Shown: positions 1 through 7,866 of the stretch, one piece after another | Position numbering within the stretch: position 1 is the stretch's first letter | How the letters are laid out: each line of letters opens with the position of its first letter | Origin: Aldersonia kunmingensis | GTDB taxonomy: Bacteria > Actinomycetota > Actinomycetes > Mycobacteriales > Mycobacteriaceae | Direction of reading: 5' to 3' | Assembly: GCF_001646865.1 (NCBI RefSeq) | Contig: NZ_LRRB01000079.1 | Location: forward strand, 1 to 53,556 | DNA: 53,556 bases | The notes under the pieces: generated by a model | What the model saw: only the letters and a program-made list of their open reading frames with translations | Told to the model about the DNA's origin: nothing | The model's database searches: none | Program-made: the position numbers and the translations under genes

Positions 1-348
1 GAGAATGCGTTTGCCGGCGACCTCGCCGAGCAGCTGCACGTCACCTTCGTGCAAAGCCTCCGGGCACCAGATGAACTCGCCATGTTCCGAGTCGACACCG
101 AGGAACGCGGCGTGCTCGCGGTGGTATTCGTCCGCGTCGGCGTCCCACCAGAGCCGGTTTGCGCGTGCGCTGGCGAGCGAGTCGACCCGGGTGCGGCCTA
201 CCGATACGGTGCCGAGGCTCGCCTCGGTTCCGGTCGCGAGGCTCGGGTGAATCCCGCCTTCGGAGCCTGCCTCGGCTTCGTCTGCGACACGCGCCTCGGT
301 GTTATTTTCGCGGCTCGCCGCAGTGGTTGTCGGTCGATCCTCGGACAT
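1..348 (-). CDS. Class I SAM-dependent methyltransferase, N-terminal part (runs off the left edge)
   Basis: The minus strand is open from an ATG at 348-346 to the window edge (116 codons, no stop). About 50 residues of low-complexity, acidic N-terminal tail are followed by a conserved-looking segment containing RANRLWWDADADEYHREHAA and GEFIWCPEAL, ending in GEVAGKRIL, where the SAM-binding motif I should begin just outside the window. I recognise this as the methyltransferase commonly found between polA and rpsA in Nocardia/Rhodococcus. The Rossmann core, and so the substrate, cannot be seen. It is divergent from rpsA, with 291 bases between the two starts. Family assignment is from memory of related sequences; the reading frame itself is clear. 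Confidence 0.72.
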   Translation of the reverse strand, partial: MSEDRPTTTAASRENNTEARVADEAEAGSEGGIHPSLATGTEASLGTVSVGRTRVDSLASARANRLWWDADADEYHREHAAFLGVDSEHGEFIWCPEALHEGDVQLLGEVAGKRIL

Positions 349-556
349 GCGGCATACAGTAGTGCGGCGGCCTCGGCCGCTTACCGCACCGATGTTTCTG
401 CAGCGGTGCGGTGTCGGTTTGCCCAGCTCGATGGGGTTCACGTACCCTGATTTGGCGGTGTATTTTGCGCTGCCCGCATCCTCGGGCCGCGTCGAATCGT
501 CCGTCGGAGCCACCCGGTTCCGCGGGGGTCACCGTGCAACACCCGTACGGATGCCG

Positions 557-588
557 TTGACGCAGGTTAACGGCGTGCGTGCTATGTC
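557..588 (+). promoter_or_regulatory. rpsA: Candidate rpsA promoter
   Basis: A TTGACG hexamer at 557-562 is followed 17-20 bases later by TGCTATGTC (580-588), which could serve as an extended -10 element. It lies about 55 bases upstream of the rpsA ATG in an otherwise featureless 291-base divergent intergenic region. The spacing is imperfect, so this is only a candidate. Confidence 0.25.
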
Positions 589-639
589 CGACCGAACGTC
601 CACCTACCGACCTACAACTTGTCCGGAGCAACTCAACAC

Positions 640-2109
640 ATGCCCTCTTCTACAGTCACCTCGCCGCAGGTAGCCATCAACGACATTGGCTCCGCCGAGG
701 ACTTCCTCGCCGCCATCGATAAGACCATCAAGTACTTCAACGATGGCGACATCGTGGAAGGAACCATCGTCAAGGTCGACCGCGACGAGGTTCTGCTCGA
801 CATCGGTTACAAGACCGAAGGTGTCATCCCGTCTCGGGAACTCTCCATCAAGCACGACGTCGACCCCAACGAGGTCGTTTCCGTGGGCGATGAGGTCGAA
901 GCCCTGGTCCTCACCAAGGAGGACAAGGAAGGCCGCCTGATCCTGTCGAAGAAGCGTGCTCAGTACGAGCGCGCTTGGGGCACCATCGAGGAGCTCAAGG
1001 AAAAGGACGAGGCCGTCAAGGGCACCGTCATCGAGGTCGTCAAGGGCGGCCTGATCCTCGACATCGGCCTGCGCGGCTTCCTGCCGGCTTCCCTCGTTGA
1101 GATGCGCCGTGTCCGCGATCTGCAGCCGTACGTCGGCAAGGAGATCGAGGCCAAGATCATCGAGCTCGACAAGAACCGCAACAACGTGGTTCTGTCGCGT
1201 CGCGCGTGGCTCGAGCAGACCCAGTCCGAGGTCCGCAGCGAGTTCCTGCACCAGCTGCAGAAGGGCCAGGTCCGCAAGGGCGTCGTGTCCTCGATCGTCA
1301 ACTTCGGTGCGTTCGTCGATCTCGGCGGCGTCGACGGTCTGGTGCACGTTTCCGAGCTCTCCTGGAAGCACATCGACCACCCGAGCGAGGTCGTTCAGGT
1401 TGGCGACGAGGTCACCGTCGAGGTCCTCGATGTCGACATGGACCGCGAGCGCGTGTCGCTGTCGCTGAAGGCGACCCAGGAAGACCCGTGGCGTCAGTTC
1501 GCCCGCACCCACGCGATCGGTCAGATCGTGCCGGGCAAGGTCACCAAGCTGGTTCCGTTCGGCGCGTTCGTTCGCGTCGAGGAGGGCATCGAGGGCCTGG
1601 TGCACATCTCCGAGCTGGCCGAGCGCCACGTCGAGGTGCCGGACCAGGTTGTGGCCGTTGGCGACGACGCGATGGTCAAGGTCATCGACATCGACCTCGA
1701 GCGTCGCCGCATCTCGCTGAGCCTCAAGCAGGCCAACGAGGACTACCACGCCGAGTTCGACCCGTCGAAGTACGGCATGGCCGACAGCTACGACGACCAG
1801 GGGAACTACATCTTCCCCGAGGGCTTCGATCCCGAGACCAACGAATGGCTCGAGGGCTTCGAGAAGCAGCGTGACGAGTGGGAGTCGCGCTACGCCGAGG
1901 CGGAGCGTCGTCACAAGATGCACACCGCTCAGATGGAGAAGATGGCCGCCGACGAGGCCGCCGAGGCGACCGCCGCGGCGAACTACTCCTCGGGTGGCGG
2001 CGACGGCGAGGGCGCAGGCCCGAGCCGTACGTCCGAGTCGGCCGGTGGCTCCTTGGCCAGCGATGCCCAGCTTGCCGCGCTTCGCGAGAAGCTGTCGGGC
2101 AACGCCTGA
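640..2109 (+). CDS. rpsA: 30S ribosomal protein S1
   Basis: This is a 489-residue S1 protein, nearly identical in pattern to mycobacterial RpsA. I chose the ATG at 640 (MPSSTVTSPQVAINDIGSAE) because it matches the usual actinobacterial start and has GGAG at 624-627 upstream; the in-frame TTG at 619 is less likely. Four S1/OB-fold RNA-binding repeats can be followed: roughly residues 34-105, 122-190, 207-277 and 294-364 (for example GVVSSIVNFGAFVDLGGVDG, GKVTKLVPFGAFVRVEEGIE). An acidic, Ala/Gly/Ser-rich tail follows and ends in SLASDAQLAALREKLSG. This is the short actinobacterial form, which lacks the later repeats of the E. coli protein. It helps mRNA loading on the 30S subunit. It is monocistronic, with a strong hairpin 23 bases after the stop. 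Confidence 0.97.
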   Translation: MPSSTVTSPQVAINDIGSAEDFLAAIDKTIKYFNDGDIVEGTIVKVDRDEVLLDIGYKTEGVIPSRELSIKHDVDPNEVVSVGDEVEALVLTKEDKEGRLILSKKRAQYERAWGTIEELKEKDEAVKGTVIEVVKGGLILDIGLRGFLPASLVEMRRVRDLQPYVGKEIEAKIIELDKNRNNVVLSRRAWLEQTQSEVRSEFLHQLQKGQVRKGVVSSIVNFGAFVDLGGVDGLVHVSELSWKHIDHPSEVVQVGDEVTVEVLDVDMDRERVSLSLKATQEDPWRQFARTHAIGQIVPGKVTKLVPFGAFVRVEEGIEGLVHISELAERHVEVPDQVVAVGDDAMVKVIDIDLERRRISLSLKQANEDYHAEFDPSKYGMADSYDDQGNYIFPEGFDPETNEWLEGFEKQRDEWESRYAEAERRHKMHTAQMEKMAADEAAEATAAANYSSGGGDGEGAGPSRTSESAGGSLASDAQLAALREKLSGNA

Positions 2110-2131
2110 TTCGCAGCCCCCAGGGCACTGA

Positions 2132-2170
2132 CAGAAACTCCCCGGTTCCATCGGAACCGGGGAGTTTCTG
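2132..2170 (+). terminator. Long perfect hairpin after rpsA
   Basis: An 18-bp perfect inverted repeat (2132-2149 and 2153-2170; arm CAGAAACTCCCCGGTTCC) flanks a 3-base loop. It begins 23 bases after the rpsA stop and has no T-tract, which is common for terminators in high-GC actinobacteria. It separates rpsA from the next gene, which has its own operator. Confidence 0.75.
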
Positions 2171-2202
2171 CATCTGCGGAGCGAATCGTCATCGCTTCGT
2201 TT

Positions 2203-2217
2203 TGACAATGATTTTCA
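2203..2217 (+). promoter_or_regulatory. Zur-box-like operator
   Basis: TGACAATGATTTTCA is a 7-1-7 inverted repeat with one mismatch to the actinobacterial Zur box TGAAAATGATTTTCA as I know it. It lies 22 bases upstream of the ATG of a predicted zinc metallochaperone gene and overlaps a TTGACA hexamer (2202-2207), as expected for repression by zinc-loaded Zur. Fur boxes look similar, but the identity of the downstream gene favours Zur. Confidence 0.65.
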
Positions 2218-2238
2218 TTATCGTGTTGGATCGGAGGT

Positions 2239-3462
2239 ATGCGACTTCCTGGCAGGTTCCCGATCCTTTTCGTAGCGTTGCCAATCGCGCTGACCGCGTG
2301 CGGCTCCACCGATGCGTCCGAGCCGACTCCCGCGACCACGACGGCGGCGGCGCCGGTCGAGCAGGGCGCCGCTACGCCGCGACTCGCGCTCAGCTACGAC
2401 GGGGGCGTGCTCGTCGTCGATGCGGCATCGCTCGAACCGGTGGCCGACATTCCCGTCGACGGGTTCATCCGGCTCAACTCGGCAGACGATGGCAGGCACG
2501 TCTTCGTCTCCGAGTCGAGCGGCTTCCGGGTGCTGGACTTGGGTACTTGGACCAGGGGACACGGCGACCACGGGCACTACTACACAGCGACTCCGCAGCT
2601 CACCGACACGCGGTTCGGCGGAAGCGAACCGGGCCATGTGGTGCCGCACGACGAGAGGATCACGCTGTTCAGCGACGGCACCGGCCAAGTCGATGTCGTG
2701 AAACCTGCCGATCTGGCGCGTGGTGACACGAACGCGGCGAGTTTCACCGTGCCCCAACCACATCACGGTGTCGCGGTGTACCGCGCGGACGGCACCGTCG
2801 TCGTTTCGGTCGGCGACGAGCAGACACGAAACGGCATCGCGATCCTCGACGCCAACCAGACCGAGATCGCGAGCACGACGGCCTGCCCGGGTGTCCACGG
2901 CGAGGCTGCCGCGGTTGGCGGGGCGCTCACGTTCGGCTGCGAGGACGGAATACTTGTCGTGCGTGGCAACGACATTCGCAAGATTGCCAGTCCCGACTCT
3001 TACGGCCGGATCGGCAATCAGGCCGGCCACGACGACTCGCCGATTGTCCTGGGGGACTACAAGACCGATGCGGAGGCCGAACTCGAACGGCCCAACCGGT
3101 TCAGCCTGACGGACACCAGCACGGGGACAGTGCGGATTATTCCGTTCCCGGCGAGTTACAGCTTTCGTTCACTCGAACGTGGACCCCGCGGCGAAGCGGT
3201 GATTCTCGGGACCGATGGTGCCCTGTATGTCTACGATCCGATCGGCGGCAATCAGATCGCTCGACACCCGGTGATCGATGCCTGGACCGAACCCGACGAA
3301 TGGCAGTCACCGATGCCGAACGTCCACGTTCAGGACGGTGTTGCATACGTTGCGGATCCCGTGGCACGGACGCTGACGGCTGTCGATCTCGGCACGGGTG
3401 AGCAGCGCACGAAGAAAGACATGCCACACACGACGATCGAACTAACCGGTGTCAGCGGCTGA
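2239..3462 (+). CDS. aztD: AztD-like zinc metallochaperone, secreted lipoprotein
   Basis: This is a 407-residue protein with a lipoprotein signal peptide (basic MRLPGR, hydrophobic FPILFVALPIALTAC, lipobox LTAC, Cys21), then a Thr/Ala-rich linker and a beta-propeller-like body. Family-typical metal-binding features are visible: HGDHGHYY near residue 112, PQPHHGV near 173, and ACPGVHGEAAAVGG with FGCEDG near 217-238. AztD binds extracytoplasmic zinc and passes it to the solute-binding protein AztC of the AztABC importer. I recognise the family from the His clusters and the CPxxHGE/FGC(E/A)DG pattern. No aztABC genes are in the window. GGAGGT (2233-2238) directly abuts the ATG, an unusually short spacing. 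Low-zinc induction through the Zur-like box just upstream is the natural inference. Confidence 0.8.
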   Translation: MRLPGRFPILFVALPIALTACGSTDASEPTPATTTAAAPVEQGAATPRLALSYDGGVLVVDAASLEPVADIPVDGFIRLNSADDGRHVFVSESSGFRVLDLGTWTRGHGDHGHYYTATPQLTDTRFGGSEPGHVVPHDERITLFSDGTGQVDVVKPADLARGDTNAASFTVPQPHHGVAVYRADGTVVVSVGDEQTRNGIAILDANQTEIASTTACPGVHGEAAAVGGALTFGCEDGILVVRGNDIRKIASPDSYGRIGNQAGHDDSPIVLGDYKTDAEAELERPNRFSLTDTSTGTVRIIPFPASYSFRSLERGPRGEAVILGTDGALYVYDPIGGNQIARHPVIDAWTEPDEWQSPMPNVHVQDGVAYVADPVARTLTAVDLGTGEQRTKKDMPHTTIELTGVSG

Positions 3463-3478
3463 TCGAGTGCGCGGAAGT

Positions 3479-3709
3479 TCAGGAAGTGGCCGGAGCCGGA
3501 ATCCAGTGCGGCGAGGTCGACGACACGTAGCGCTTGCGGAAGGCCGCGAGGCTGTGTCGGGCGGGTCGCACCAGCGCGGTGAACCAGTTGCGGTGGTGGA
3601 CCGCTAGTGCGGCAGCGACGGCGGGAAACTGGAGGCAGTGCACAGTGCCGGGCACGTCGACTCGGTGTCGGCCGATATGGCGGGCGTTGCGCCGAGTTGT
3701 GCTTCGCAT
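3479..3709 (-). CDS. Small basic protein of unknown function
   Basis: This 76-residue reading frame has no recognised domain. It is supported by high GC in third codon positions along its length and by AAGGA seven bases before the ATG. The product is very basic (RSTTRRNARHIGRHR at the N-terminus) with a Trp/Phe-containing middle (AVHHRNWFTALVRPARHSL). It has no signal peptide and no clear membrane segment. It ends 16 bases from the convergent aztD stop and starts 112 bases before coaE on the opposite strand. It may be a real small gene peculiar to this lineage; I do not recognise it. Confidence 0.45.
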   Translation of the reverse strand: MRSTTRRNARHIGRHRVDVPGTVHCLQFPAVAAALAVHHRNWFTALVRPARHSLAAFRKRYVSSTSPHWIPAPATS

Positions 3710-3821
3710 CCGAGTTCCTTAGCTCGATCGTGGACGCCTAGAACGTAACCGACTCGCCGGTCAGTTGAGCGGATTTGGCACCTGCGCGCTATTCGGCGTG
3801 TTGGGGTGCGAGACTGGCCCG

Positions 3822-5021
3822 GTGTTGAGAATCGGCCTCACAGGAGGCATGGGCGCCGGGAAATCGACGGTTGCTGCAGCGCTCGCCGAGCGCGGCGCGG
3901 TCATCGTGGATGCCGACCGGATTGCGCGCGAGGTCGTGGAGCCGGGCACGCCCGGGCTCGCGGCCCTCGTCGAGGCTTTCGGTGAAGACATCCTGCAGAC
4001 CGATGGCAGCCTCGACCGGCAGGCACTGGCGAACAAGGCCTTCGCCGACGATGAGGCGCGCAAGACGCTCAATTCGATCACCCATCCGCTGGTCGGTACG
4101 CGCGTGATGGAGCTGATCGAACAGGCGCCAGCGGATTCCGTTCTGGTACAGGACATTCCGCTGCTCGTCGAGAACGGCATGGGCCCGGTGTTCAAGCTGG
4201 TCATCGTGGTCGGTGTGGACGTCGAGGAGCGGGTTCGCCGACTCGTCGCCTACCGCAACATTGCCGAGGACGACGCGCGCGCCCGGATCGCAGCGCAGGC
4301 CACGGATGAGCAGCGGCGTGCTGCGGCCGACGTGTGGCTGGACAATAGCGGTCCGCAGGAAGCGGTCGAGGCCGAGGTGGCGAAGCTGTGGGAGGACCGC
4401 CTCGCACCGTTCGAACGCAATGTGCGTGAACGCCGTACCGCGCCGATCCGCAACGTGTTGGTGCCGCACGATCCCGAGTGGGCGGGGCAGGCCGCGCGGA
4501 TGATCGAGCGGCTGCGTCTCACATGTGGTGACTTCGCGATCCGGGTCGACCACGTCGGCTCGACCTCGGTTCCGGGTATCAGTTCGCGCGATTCGCTCGA
4601 CATCCTGATCAGCGTCAAGGACCTGCAGACCGCCGACGCGCTCGCCGAACCGTTGGCCGAGGCCGGTTTCCCGGGGGTCGAGTCGGTGACGTCCGAGGCG
4701 CCGAAACCGGCGTACGGCGTTGGTGGCGAGGCCGATCCGGCGCTCTGGGTCGAGCGGGTGCACGGCAGCGCCGATCCCGGGCGGCCGGCCCGGATTCACC
4801 TGCGGGTGGATGGTTGGCCCGGACAGCGCTTCGCATTGCTGCTGCGCGACTGGCTGCGCGCCAACCCCGACGAGCGTGCAATTTTCCAGGCAGCGAAGCA
4901 TCGCGCTCGCGCGGACGCCGAGGTGGCCTACGATCAGGCGCTCGCGCCGTGGTTCGACGGCGCCTACACCCGCAGCGAGGACTGGGCACAGCGCACCGGG
5001 TGGGACATCAGCGCCAGCTGA
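3822..5021 (+). CDS. coaE: Dephospho-CoA kinase fused to a GrpB-type domain
   Basis: This is a 399-residue bifunctional-looking protein. The GTG at 3822 gives the family start (M)LRIGLTGGMGAGKST, with the P-loop at residues 8-16; the open frame extends further upstream without homology. Residues 1 to about 200 are dephospho-CoA kinase, which makes the last ATP-dependent step of CoA synthesis; DADRIAREVV, HPLVG and the lid-region EDDARARIAAQ are seen. From about residue 205 to the end is a GrpB/UPF0157 nucleotidyltransferase-like domain (VPHDPEWAGQAARMIE, VDHVGSTSVPGI). The same fusion is known from mycobacterial CoaE, where the second domain is thought to help folding or activity. The last 14 bases overlap the end of the convergent DUF402 gene. 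Confidence 0.93.
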   Translation: MLRIGLTGGMGAGKSTVAAALAERGAVIVDADRIAREVVEPGTPGLAALVEAFGEDILQTDGSLDRQALANKAFADDEARKTLNSITHPLVGTRVMELIEQAPADSVLVQDIPLLVENGMGPVFKLVIVVGVDVEERVRRLVAYRNIAEDDARARIAAQATDEQRRAAADVWLDNSGPQEAVEAEVAKLWEDRLAPFERNVRERRTAPIRNVLVPHDPEWAGQAARMIERLRLTCGDFAIRVDHVGSTSVPGISSRDSLDILISVKDLQTADALAEPLAEAGFPGVESVTSEAPKPAYGVGGEADPALWVERVHGSADPGRPARIHLRVDGWPGQRFALLLRDWLRANPDERAIFQAAKHRARADAEVAYDQALAPWFDGAYTRSEDWAQRTGWDISAS

Positions 5022-5535
5022 TCGGCATTCCAACCGAGGCCAGCCACGCACCGAGGTCGTACCGGTTTCGCGCCAGTCCGTCGAGCGCGCGCACCGCATT
5101 GTCGACGGCCAGCGTCGATTCAGCTGTGGTCAGGAGACCTGCCGCGCGGGCATCGAAGAGTTCGTCGACATCGATCAGCTCGGCATCGCGTCCGGTGCGA
5201 ATCACGATGTCGAGGTAGTGATCCACCGACGTCCACTGTGTCTCACCGGACCGGAAGATCCCCACGTCGAGGTAGTGGTCCTGGTCGCGGGCGTGCTCCG
5301 CGACGAAGTGGAAGATCGAGGCACGCAATCCCAAGTCGGGCAGCAGCCACGATTCGAGGTAATGGAACTTGGCGTGGTCGGAGCTGCGCGCCATGTAGAG
5401 ACCCCACGGCTCGACTCGGTACTCGTCGACCCGGCGCACAAAGCCCTTCGGATCGGTGTTGGTCATCGCGGCCAGATCGAAGACTTCGACCTTGGGCCGG
5501 TGGACCGGGTTCTCGGCGGGCGCCATGCGAGACAA
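5008..5535 (-). CDS. DUF402 domain protein
   Basis: This 175-residue protein matches the conserved DUF402 protein next to coaE in mycobacteria (Rv1632c-like, from memory). It carries [20 protein letters not shown] at the N-terminus, [20 protein letters not shown] in the middle and [11 protein letters not shown] towards the C-terminus. Related DUF402 proteins include nucleoside phosphatases and RNase E/G-associated folds, but no activity is assigned here. The ATG at 5535 is taken; a second ATG three codons on (MAPAENP) is equally possible. It converges on coaE with a 14-base overlap and is divergent from uvrB with 67 bases between starts. No signal peptide or membrane helix is seen, so it is presumably cytosolic. 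Confidence 0.8.
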   Translation of the reverse strand: MSRMAPAENPVHRPKVEVFDLAAMTNTDPKGFVRRVDEYRVEPWGLYMARSSDHAKFHYLESWLLPDLGLRASIFHFVAEHARDQDHYLDVGIFRSGETQWTSVDHYLDIVIRTGRDAELIDVDELFDARAAGLLTTAESTLAVDNAVRALDGLARNRYDLGAWLASVGMPISWR

Positions 5536-5602
5536 GGTACAGCTGGGACCGGGCGCAGCCGGACGTCCGGACGGTGTCGGTGAGTCGTCCTACCCTGGTG
5601 CC

Positions 5603-7762
5603 ATGGCCTTTGCGACCGAGTACCCGCCGGATGCCCCTCGCGCTCACTCCGAGTTCCGGCCGGTGGGCGAAATCGAGCGCTCCGAGGCTCGATTCGAGGT
5701 GGTCAGCGAGCATCAGCCGGCCGGCGACCAGCCCGAGGCGATCAATGCTCTGCAGCGGCGTCTCGAAGCGGGGGAGAAGGACATCGTCCTGCTCGGTGCG
5801 ACCGGTACCGGTAAGTCTGCGACGACTGCCTGGCTGATCGAGCGCGTTCAGCGGCCCACCCTGGTGATGGCACCGAACAAGACGCTTGCTGCCCAGTTGG
5901 CCAACGAGTTGCGGGAGATGTTGCCCAACAACTCGGTCGAGTACTTCGTCTCGTATTACGACTACTACCAACCAGAGGCGTACATCGCGCAGACCGATAC
6001 GTATATCGAGAAGGACAGCTCGATCAACGATGACGTCGAGCGACTCCGGCACGCCGCGACGTCGAACCTGCTGTCGCGTCGAGACGTCGTGGTGGTCGCG
6101 TCGGTTTCCTGCATCTACGGCCTCGGCACGCCGCAGTCGTACCTTGATCGCTCGGTGCAGCTCGAAGTCGGCGTCGACGTCGATCGGGACGCACTCCTGC
6201 GGCTGCTCGTCGACGTGCAGTACACCCGCAACGACCTCTCGTTCACCCGGGGATCGTTCCGCGTGCGCGGCGACACCGTCGAGATCATCCCCTCTTACGA
6301 GGAGCTCGCGGTACGGATCGAGTTCTTCGGCGACGAGATCGAGGCGCTGTACTACCTGCACCCGCTCACCGGTGAAGTCGTGCGCCAGGTCGACGCACTG
6401 CGCATCTTCCCGGCCACGCACTACGTCGCGGGTCCGGAGCGAATGGAACGCGCGGTACGCGATATCGAGGCCGAACTCGAGCAGCGGCTGTCCGACCTGG
6501 AGAACCAGGGCAAGCTCCTCGAGGCGCAGCGCCTCCGGATGCGGACCCAGTACGACCTCGAGATGATCCGCCAGGTCGGATTCTGTTCGGGCATCGAGAA
6601 CTACTCGCGTCATATCGACGGCCGCGAAGCCGGGTCCGCGCCGGCCACGCTGATCGACTACTTCCCAGACGACTTTCTGCTCGTGATCGATGAGTCGCAT
6701 GTGACGGTGCCGCAGATCGGCGGTATGTACGAGGGCGATATGTCGCGCAAGCGGAACCTGGTCGAGTACGGGTTCCGGCTGCCGAGCGCCGTCGACAACC
6801 GCCCACTCACGTGGGAGGAGTTCGCGGACCGGATCGGCCAGACGGTGTACCTGTCGGCCACGCCGGGGCCGTACGAACTCGGGCAGGCCGGCGGCGAGTT
6901 CGTCGAGCAGGTGATCCGGCCGACCGGCCTGGTCGATCCGCAGGTTGTCGTAAAGCCCACCAAGGGACAGATCGACGATCTCGTACACGAGATTCGGGAA
7001 CGCGCGGAACGCGACGAGCGGGTGCTCGTCACCACGCTGACCAAGAAGATGGCCGAAGACCTCACCGACTACCTTCTCGGACTCGGCATCCGGGTGCGGT
7101 ATCTGCACTCCGAGATCGACACCCTGCGCCGGGTCGAGCTGCTGCGTCAGCTGCGCCTCGGCGAGTACGACGTGCTCGTCGGCATCAACCTCTTGCGTGA
7201 GGGTCTCGACCTTCCGGAGGTCTCGCTCGTCGCGATTCTCGACGCCGATAAGGAAGGCTTCCTGCGCAGCAGCACGAGCCTGATCCAGACCATTGGCCGC
7301 GCGGCGCGAAACGTGTCCGGCGAGGTCCACATGTACGCGGACAAGATGACCGACTCGATGCGGCACGCCATCGACGAGACCGAGCGCAGGCGCGAGAAGC
7401 AGGTCGCCTACAACAAGGCAAACGGTATCGACCCGAAACCGTTGCGCAAGAAGATCGCCGACATTCTCGACCAGGTCTATCGGGAGGCCGAGGACGTCGC
7501 TGTGGGCGGCTCGGGTCGCAACGCGAGTCGCGGCCGCCGGGCCCAGGGCGAGCCCGGCAAGGCGGTCAGCGCCGGGGTGTACGAGGGCCGGGACGTGAAG
7601 TCGATGCCACGGGCGGAACTCGCGGACCTGGTCAAGGAACTCACCGACCAGATGATGAACGCGGCACGCGATCTCCAATTCGAGCTCGCCGGGCGATTGC
7701 GCGACGAGATCGCCGACCTCAAGAAAGAATTGCGTGGGATGGACGCCGCCGGAGTCAAGTGA
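5603..7762 (+). CDS. uvrB: Excinuclease ABC subunit B
   Basis: This is a 719-residue UvrB, the DNA-damage verification helicase of nucleotide excision repair. The ATG at 5603 (MAFATEYPP) fits actinobacterial UvrB; the upstream in-frame extension lacks homology. Seen in order: Walker A GATGTGKS (65-72), the beta-hairpin region [10 protein letters not shown] (about 118-127) that clamps [12 protein letters not shown] (DEAD-box-like), [10 protein letters not shown], the helicase motifs [11 protein letters not shown] and [18 protein letters not shown], and a C-terminal UVR helical hairpin (about 678-716) that contacts UvrA and UvrC. A Gly/Arg-rich linker (about 633-660) precedes the UVR motif. I see no LexA-type box in the 67 bases upstream. 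Confidence 0.97.
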   Translation: MAFATEYPPDAPRAHSEFRPVGEIERSEARFEVVSEHQPAGDQPEAINALQRRLEAGEKDIVLLGATGTGKSATTAWLIERVQRPTLVMAPNKTLAAQLANELREMLPNNSVEYFVSYYDYYQPEAYIAQTDTYIEKDSSINDDVERLRHAATSNLLSRRDVVVVASVSCIYGLGTPQSYLDRSVQLEVGVDVDRDALLRLLVDVQYTRNDLSFTRGSFRVRGDTVEIIPSYEELAVRIEFFGDEIEALYYLHPLTGEVVRQVDALRIFPATHYVAGPERMERAVRDIEAELEQRLSDLENQGKLLEAQRLRMRTQYDLEMIRQVGFCSGIENYSRHIDGREAGSAPATLIDYFPDDFLLVIDESHVTVPQIGGMYEGDMSRKRNLVEYGFRLPSAVDNRPLTWEEFADRIGQTVYLSATPGPYELGQAGGEFVEQVIRPTGLVDPQVVVKPTKGQIDDLVHEIRERAERDERVLVTTLTKKMAEDLTDYLLGLGIRVRYLHSEIDTLRRVELLRQLRLGEYDVLVGINLLREGLDLPEVSLVAILDADKEGFLRSSTSLIQTIGRAARNVSGEVHMYADKMTDSMRHAIDETERRREKQVAYNKANGIDPKPLRKKIADILDQVYREAEDVAVGGSGRNASRGRRAQGEPGKAVSAGVYEGRDVKSMPRAELADLVKELTDQMMNAARDLQFELAGRLRDEIADLKKELRGMDAAGVK

Positions 7763-7866
7763 ATCAATATCATGGATGGCCTTGCGATAGTCGGACGTCC
7801 TTGCAATTGATCGCGCTGCGCCGGTAGAAATAGCTGACATCCATCGTTGAGTGAGAGGTATCCCAC

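Noticed and set aside
604-2208. Long open frame on the minus strand across rpsA
   Set aside because: It is antisense to the clear S1 coding sequence, has no family resemblance and arises from the high third-position GC of rpsA.
5536-5602. SOS box before uvrB
   Set aside because: No stretch approaches TCGAAC(N4)GTTCGA in the 67 bases between the divergent starts.
5243-7840. 865-codon minus-strand open frame across uvrB
   Set aside because: It is the mirror image of uvrB codon bias; the product is low-complexity and unlike any protein I know.
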